Source of the DNA: Porogramme epimiltina | Taxonomy: Eukaryota; Basidiomycota; Agaricomycetes; Polyporales; Polyporaceae | Length of the DNA stretch: 24,074 bases | Assembly (NCBI GenBank): GCA_900155495.1 | Contig: FTLJ01000363.1 | Coordinates: 1 to 24,074 of the forward strand | Reading direction: 5' to 3' | Shown: piece after piece, positions 20,301-24,074 of the stretch | How positions within the stretch are numbered: position 1 is the stretch's first letter | Layout of the letters: every line of letters starts with the position of its first letter | Program-made: the position numbers and the translations under genes | Notes under the pieces: model-generated | Database searches by the model: none | What the model saw: the letters and a program-made list of their open reading frames with translations, nothing else | Told to the model about the DNA's origin: nothing

Positions 20301-20944
20301 GAGTGTCTACATCATCGCCGTTCGCGGGTGTGCGTGCTTTCGCCGAGAAGGCACGCGACAACCTCCTGATCGCGCACGACGCAATATTGGAGTCCCGAGT
20401 GTTCCAGACGCACTATGCCAATGCACGGCGACAACAGGAGCCTGTCCTCGAAATAGGGGATCAGGTCTACCTGTCGACCCAGAACATCAAGTTTCCCAAG
20501 GGGCGCGCACGCAAGCTGGTGCCCAAGTTCCTAGGGCCGTACAAGATCACGAGCAGCCACCCCGAAACGTCCAACTATACGCTGGAATTGTCGGAGGACT
20601 TGAAGTCACGCAATATCCATCCGACGTTCCACGTTAGCCTGCTGCGCAAATACGAGCCGAGCGATGATGCCCTGTTCCCCCGTCGCGACGCACGCCCATA
20701 CTACGACATGGGGGTCGACGAGGAACAGGAGTGGATGGTGGACGAGATCGTAGCACACCGTTGGGTAGGGAAGAAAATCGAATTCCGAGTGCGCTGGACC
20801 CACAACGACACGACTTGGGAACCTTACGAGCAGTGCAAGGACTTATCCGCACTGGATGAGTATCTTAGCCTCCAGGGCGTACAGCACTGGAAATCGCTCC
20901 CACGCAAACACGCCGACGCGTCGGGGAACGCGCCCGTCACGTGA
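17309..20944 (+). CDS. pol: Pol polyprotein: reverse transcriptase, RNase H, integrase, chromodomain
   Basis: It is the direct continuation of the gag-protease frame after one TAG, with no other stop before the TGA at 20942; the open part is 1,211 codons. Numbering from the codon at 17525: RT has KIDLSDAYEQVRI, FATPYGTF and YLDD (251-254, D253/D254). RNase H has D402, E444, D469 and D511. Integrase has the zinc site H704, H709, C739 and C742 (C736 nearby) and the DD35E triad D772, D832, E868. The GPF/Y block is KFLGPYKI. The chromodomain starts near 1069 (EWMVDEIVAHRWVG, RVRWTHNDTTWEPYEQC), a module that usually guides integration to heterochromatin. The first ATG is 17603, just before the RT domain. 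It could be made by readthrough, by internal initiation, or not at all if the TAG is a mutation. Confidence 0.93.
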   Translation, partial: DAAAGAPATAPPQPRIAQTEQSSGGEGNGTSADSHRATAATSTNSSKPAGARVPERHQGRRKDERVPTLAERLIPTRHSSTEPRRDKNGIPDPLGVNEMFMHIMKDVLEDEEIRKTHRPKPEPGSEEERLQKLRDKWFEENSDIMQSPPDGLPPWREVNHSIPLIDPGKQYNYRKPSKCPDSVKQELLKKINKYTNALWWKAASVSQAAPLLCVAKKNGKLRTVVDCRERNDNTVKDVTPLPDQDQIRMDVARAMYRSKIDLSDAYEQVRIVLEDIEKTGFATPYGTFLSMVMQQGDCNAPATFQRLMTTIFQDFIGRFVHVYLDDIFVYSDSIDDHEKHLRLVFTKLREQKLYLSRAKCDLYSKRMDCLGHIIDDDGLHADADKMSRIREWRTPRSYNEVQRFLGLVNYIAPFMPNITAYTTPLSEMEHNGRAFLWRPLHQKCFEMIKHLACKTPILRPIDPRKNEPIWLICDASIYGVGCVYGQGPDWKSCRPAGFHSRKFTPAQQSYDTYDREALSVLEGLKKWEDKLFGRKITIVTDHQALTKFKSATMTPRRVRWMEFLARFDYDPVHVPGTDNKVADCLSRYYQEDRADELHPPAEYVNVDERLDPDWDTLPSNRIGELMVGRVTRQNPDGLAPGERDAQRALKMRPEPRVAEAEEMAEAAAKEQSTRTPSAEPQRPRQGPKTVADTQGNGPPLKPLLEQERGFLQAVRGGYQRDPFFSKIVDKPPHHKGYSIREGLVYCKNTRGEDVLCIPRAKLGQRTLTQIVIDLAHTTVGHFGSQKTSEYVRRWYWWPKVGREVDKFCISCPVCQTTKPRNALISGLLHSLPTPLIPWIAIAMDFVGPFPRADGYDYLWVIVCRMTSMVHLIPIRTTNTAEDLAMIYLREVVRLHGLPESIVSDRDPKFTAQFWRELHRLMGSRLLMSTSFHPQTDGTSERAIRSIGQILRAVVKPDQLDWVQQLPLVEFAINSSVSSSTGYAPFELNYGYLPRTLAGVSTSSPFAGVRAFAEKARDNLLIAHDAILESRVFQTHYANARRQQEPVLEIGDQVYLSTQNIKFPKGRARKLVPKFLGPYKITSSHPETSNYTLELSEDLKSRNIHPTFHVSLLRKYEPSDDALFPRRDARPYYDMGVDEEQEWMVDEIVAHRWVGKKIEFRVRWTHNDTTWEPYEQCKDLSALDEYLSLQGVQHWKSLPRKHADASGNAPVT

Positions 20945-21126
20945 TCGCGCTCAGCGGCCACGAGCAGGGCGGGCGCAGCCGCCAGCGCTTACCTAATGTG
21001 GCGGCCCGACGCCACCTGGGGCGCGGAGCTCTAATCGCTTAGCGGGACCGACGGTCGCCAAAAACCGGCGCCGCCGCCTCGATCGACACCACCATCACCA
21101 CTGCCAGCACACCGACGGCCAACACC
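20945..21126 (+). other. Spacer between pol and ORF3 with possible splice acceptor
   Basis: 182 bp, GC-rich. It has a CTAAT branch-like motif at about 20992 and a CTTAG acceptor-like site at 21038-21042 (a second CTAAT at 21031 is too close to that AG). The ATG of ORF3 lies in a good context (CAACACCATGG). No TATA box is seen. Confidence 0.35.
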
Positions 21127-23886
21127 ATGGCCGACCACCGCGACACCATGGAACTCGACGCCGACGCCGCAGCCCAACTCAACGCCGCAGCCCATATCGG
21201 GGCAGCGGCCCGCGCGACGCACCACGGCCACCCACATGCGGGAGGGATCGGGGGACCACCGACGTATCAGTCGGCTGCCCCGATGACCTCGCCGCCTCAC
21301 CAAGCCCCAGCGACTGCCTTCTACGCCAGCCCCCTACAAGCTGGGGGCGGCCACTGGGGGATGGGCTACCCGCCCCAATTCACGGGAGGGCCGCAAATGT
21401 TCGACGGCCGGTACGCACAAGTACCGGCCCCAGCATACCATGCGCCGGTATACGGCCACGGTTACCCGATGGCGACCGACGCGGGCCCAGCCGTGGCACA
21501 CATGGGCGGCGGCGCCGCCGGAGGCATACCTCTGATGCCCAGAACAGGGCCCGCACCGCGCGCGAACTGGCAGGTGCCGGACCCTGTCGCTGTCCTCGTC
21601 GTCCACGCGGACGGGGACAGCTGCGACGCGTGCCAGACGTACCTGGGGCACCTCCCAGGTGCTGCAGATCCCAACTTCACGAGGGTCCACGAGCAAGGCC
21701 GCGAGGAGCAACAAAGGCTGTACCTCCAACACCTCCGCCACATGACGGAGGGGGAGGGGGAGGAGCTGAGGAAGAAAATCGGCGAACTGGAAGAGCGCTG
21801 CGCGGACGCGGAGGCACGGGCCACGCGCGCGGAGCAAGAACTCTCCAGGACGAACAAAGAACACAAACGGCAGGTCAGAGACCTGGAAGACCGGTGCGCG
21901 CGGGCAGAAAACCGCGCAGCGGAACTCGAGCAGACGCGCTCCAATCGAGGACGCTCACGGTCCCGTTCCCCACACCACGCCGCCCGAGGACGCCCTCGCT
22001 CGCCGCCGATGCGGGCGCGCTCGCCGCCGTACCGACCACGGTCACCCGCACCACGGGCCCGCTCACCGCCGTACGGCAGGCCCCAGCAGAGGCCGCGCTC
22101 GCCACAACGGCACGCACGACCATACGACATGGCCGCGCCGCCACGAGGATCTCCGCCCGCACAGGGCCCTCGACCCGGCCACTACAGTGACGGTCGACTG
22201 GGTTCGGGCCCGGCAGGTCCGTCGCGGGCGACCCAACAACCGCTGGCCCCCAACACCTCGCAGAGGGGGGCACCCTCTTCCGACAGAGGCCCGCCACCGA
22301 GCCAAGGCGAACACCGCGCGCCAGCCGCACCCCCACGAACACATGGGACCCCCTCAGCGACGTCCTCACGCTCGGCGGCCCCCTCGGAACCACAGCCGGG
22401 GGACAAGCAGGCCGACGGGGACCAGATCATGCGCGAGGAACCGAACGCCGGGAGCTCGGGCAAGGGCAAGGGGAAAGCTCCGAATAGGGGTGACCCTGGG
22501 CTCTACGAGTCGGACGACGAGTCGGATGAATGGGGCGTCGAGCCGGAGCCAACGAGCGCCGCGGAGGCACACCGCCAGGCCGCCCTCCAGGCTTCCCGAC
22601 TCCATAACCGCAAACAGCTCAGAGCTATGAAGCGCGGCGGAGAGCGGTCTCCAGATCGGACGCCACCCATACCGGGCGCGCCCCGCGCCGACTACGTAGT
22701 ACCGGACGAGGTGCGATACTTGGCCGCCATCGACCCGCCCCGCGAGCCTTCGGGAAGTCGGGCTGACGTCGACCAAGGGATGCCATGGCCGGAGGACGCC
22801 TCACACATCGAGGCGGACCTCTGGGCGAGCTACGTACCGGTGGCGTACCGCCAGACGACGGAGCTAATGCGGTCGGCCCACGACCAAGGGGGTGGCGCAC
22901 TGGTCCGCGTCCGCAACCTCATCGCGCAAGGCGACCGCAACAAGGGATTGTGGGCTATCCCCGGCATGAAGGCCCTCAAAGACCGCTGGAAGAGGGACTA
23001 CTACGACAACGGTCGGGACGCGGAAGAACGCGCCCTACGCGACCGGGCCCTGCGGGCACCCAACACGGCGGGCCGTCAGCCTACGAACAGGGCCAACCCC
23101 CGGGACATCGCGCCCAGCCGCTCGGGCCCCACGGAGGGACGCCAGGCCACGAACAAGGTGGTTAAAACCCTGGACCTCGCGCCCAGTCGCAACGCCCCGC
23201 CCTCGCAGTGGATCGAATACTGCGCCGCGCACCCGGACCACCAATGGCGTCACTTGGAGGTCGGGCCGGACGGGCGGGTGACCGAGGCATCAGTCCTTGG
23301 CCACTGCCGACTGAGGATGCTCGTGCCCACCCAATCGGGAGAGAAACTCTCCGCGTCGGCCCGCAACACGTTCATGGACACCGTGGGACGGCTGTTCTCG
23401 ATTCCGGGACTGTACGAGGCCATCCGCACCAGGATGGGCCTCGAACCCGCGGCCGACGTGGTCCGCCGGCCTCTCACTAGGGCGAACCAGCTAGTCAACT
23501 ACAGCTGGACAGACATCGTCCGCGCCTTCTGTGAGCACGGTCTCCCCAACGAATGGGTCCCTGGCATGGAACGGTCGGCCATACGGCAACGCCACAACAG
23601 GGAGCACCGCGACAGCGGCAGCACGGCGCCATGGAACGACTCGCCGTTCTCGCTGGAACAGGCGCTCGGCCTGGTGGAGTTTCCGACCGAGGGAACTACC
23701 CAACCAGTCGAGGATGGCGCGGCCCCAGGCCCGGCGCATGGGGCGATCATGGACGTAACCATGGGCGATCACGGCTTACCGCCTGTGAACCCTGGCCCAT
23801 CCACTGATGCTACATCCGGCGGGGAGACGACGGTAGGCGATGGAGGCTTACCGCCCCAGAACCAACCGTCCGTATCCGAGCCGTAG
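21127..23886 (+). CDS. Third retrotransposon ORF (ORF3), unknown, coiled-coil and RS-repeat protein
   Basis: 919 residues, sense strand, in a different frame from gag-pol. I do not recognise it. Residues 1-150 are His/Gly/Ala/Pro-rich. About 150-175 has a short hydrophobic strand and CDACQTYLGH (C166, C169). About 190-272 is a charged heptad-like coiled coil (EELRKKIGELEERCADAEAR and onward). About 274-335 is Arg/Ser/Pro-rich with many RSP and RSPPY units and a GRPRSPP AT-hook-like core. A disordered, Pro/Ser-rich and then acidic stretch (YESDDESDEWG) follows. The C-terminal part, about 690-830, looks globular (QWIEYCAAHPDHQWRHLEV, TFMDTVGRLFSIPGLYEAI, WTDIVRAFCEHGLPNEWVPG). There is no signal peptide or membrane helix, so it is not env-like in structure. 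It may be a nucleic-acid-binding accessory protein, or a captured host gene. GC-rich codon use matches gag-pol. Confidence 0.8.
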   Translation: MADHRDTMELDADAAAQLNAAAHIGAAARATHHGHPHAGGIGGPPTYQSAAPMTSPPHQAPATAFYASPLQAGGGHWGMGYPPQFTGGPQMFDGRYAQVPAPAYHAPVYGHGYPMATDAGPAVAHMGGGAAGGIPLMPRTGPAPRANWQVPDPVAVLVVHADGDSCDACQTYLGHLPGAADPNFTRVHEQGREEQQRLYLQHLRHMTEGEGEELRKKIGELEERCADAEARATRAEQELSRTNKEHKRQVRDLEDRCARAENRAAELEQTRSNRGRSRSRSPHHAARGRPRSPPMRARSPPYRPRSPAPRARSPPYGRPQQRPRSPQRHARPYDMAAPPRGSPPAQGPRPGHYSDGRLGSGPAGPSRATQQPLAPNTSQRGAPSSDRGPPPSQGEHRAPAAPPRTHGTPSATSSRSAAPSEPQPGDKQADGDQIMREEPNAGSSGKGKGKAPNRGDPGLYESDDESDEWGVEPEPTSAAEAHRQAALQASRLHNRKQLRAMKRGGERSPDRTPPIPGAPRADYVVPDEVRYLAAIDPPREPSGSRADVDQGMPWPEDASHIEADLWASYVPVAYRQTTELMRSAHDQGGGALVRVRNLIAQGDRNKGLWAIPGMKALKDRWKRDYYDNGRDAEERALRDRALRAPNTAGRQPTNRANPRDIAPSRSGPTEGRQATNKVVKTLDLAPSRNAPPSQWIEYCAAHPDHQWRHLEVGPDGRVTEASVLGHCRLRMLVPTQSGEKLSASARNTFMDTVGRLFSIPGLYEAIRTRMGLEPAADVVRRPLTRANQLVNYSWTDIVRAFCEHGLPNEWVPGMERSAIRQRHNREHRDSGSTAPWNDSPFSLEQALGLVEFPTEGTTQPVEDGAAPGPAHGAIMDVTMGDHGLPPVNPGPSTDATSGGETTVGDGGLPPQNQPSVSEP

Positions 23887-24001
23887 CAGCCCCGCGCCGC
23901 AGCGACCCTCACCAATCAAGAAATCACGCGCATCATCCTCTTATCCACGACGAACCTTCGCTCTATCCATCATATCTCTCTCGTATCATTCCGGTTTGGA
24001 C

Positions 24002-24030
24002 GACCCGTACACGGGTCTGGTGGAGGGGGG
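24002..24030 (+). other. Hairpin followed by polypurine-tract-like run near the 3' LTR
   Basis: GACCCGT (24002-24008) and ACGGGTC (24011-24017) form a perfect 7-bp stem with a 2-nt gap. Directly after it comes GGTGGAGGGGGG (24019-24030), a good plus-strand primer tract, then TGTAAGGAGGGG at 24031, which could open the 3' LTR. No matching TGTAAGGAGG was found upstream of 13850, so the LTR start is unproven. 23887-24001 shows no gene. Confidence 0.45.
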
Positions 24031-24074
24031 TGTAAGGAGGGGATAGATTAGATTAGATGGTAGTAGGATAAGCG

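Larger units (their letters stand above)
13779..24074 (+). mobile_element. Ty3/gypsy chromovirus (LTR retrotransposon), 3' end cut by window edge
   Basis: The order on the plus strand is LTR end, gag with CCHC knuckle, aspartic protease, in-frame TAG, reverse transcriptase, RNase H, integrase with HHCC and DD35E, GPF/Y module, chromodomain, then a third ORF and a purine-rich tract. Protease-RT-RH-IN order plus a chromodomain defines the Ty3/gypsy chromovirus lineage. All enzymatic motifs are intact, so the copy is young or under selection. The 3' LTR is absent or barely begun at the window end. Confidence 0.92.

Noticed and set aside
24031..24074. Start of the 3' LTR at TGTAAGGAGG
   Set aside because: Well placed after a purine tract, but no matching sequence was found upstream of the 5' LTR end, so it is left unannotated.

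Overview
The window looks like part of a basidiomycete (Agaricomycete-type mushroom) genome. Short GT-AG introns of about 50-140 nt, a CxC2/KDZ DNA-transposase gene, a fungal TET/JBP-type dioxygenase gene and a chromodomain Ty3/gypsy retrotransposon all point that way. The species cannot be named from the sequence.

Layout. 1-822: a 72-bp piece of an LTR end on the minus strand, a GC-rich hairpin region and a diverged 158-bp tandem repeat. 823-4699 (-): a KDZ transposase gene that can be spliced into one open frame of about 1,108 codons from nine exons. 4700-4918: a short divergent promoter region. 4919-6968 (+): a TET/JBP-family 2-oxoglutarate/Fe(II) dioxygenase gene, probably six exons, with the catalytic residues present. 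7407-8199 (+): a small three-exon gene whose product has an N-terminal AT-hook. 8565-8993 (-): a small acidic protein of unknown function. 9380-12883 (+): a seven-exon gene for a protein of about 1,056 residues with a long Pro/Ser/Ala-rich middle and a C-terminal nuclear-localisation-like tail. 12884-13850: intergenic DNA, a 92-bp tandem duplication and the end of an LTR. 13779-24074 (+): a Ty3/gypsy chromovirus truncated by the window edge, carrying gag-protease, RT-RNase H-integrase-chromodomain and a third large ORF of unknown function.

How the parts may work together. KDZ transposases and TET/JBP dioxygenases are known to be expanded and physically associated in mushroom genomes. Here they are transcribed head to head from a shared spacer of about 220 bp, followed by an AT-hook gene and two further unknown genes. 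I infer that 823-12883 may be one KDZ-type element with a DNA-modification gene and other cargo, but I found no terminal inverted repeats to prove its borders. The region is flanked by two oppositely oriented LTR ends of closely related Ty3 elements (67 of 72 positions identical).

The retrotransposon has three points of interest. A single in-frame TAG separates gag-protease from pol, with no frameshift. The gag frame is open back to the LTR without an ATG. A 919-residue sense-strand ORF with a coiled coil and RS-type repeats lies between pol and the 3' end. Exon boundaries come from splice signals and frame continuity only; no alignment or transcript data were available.
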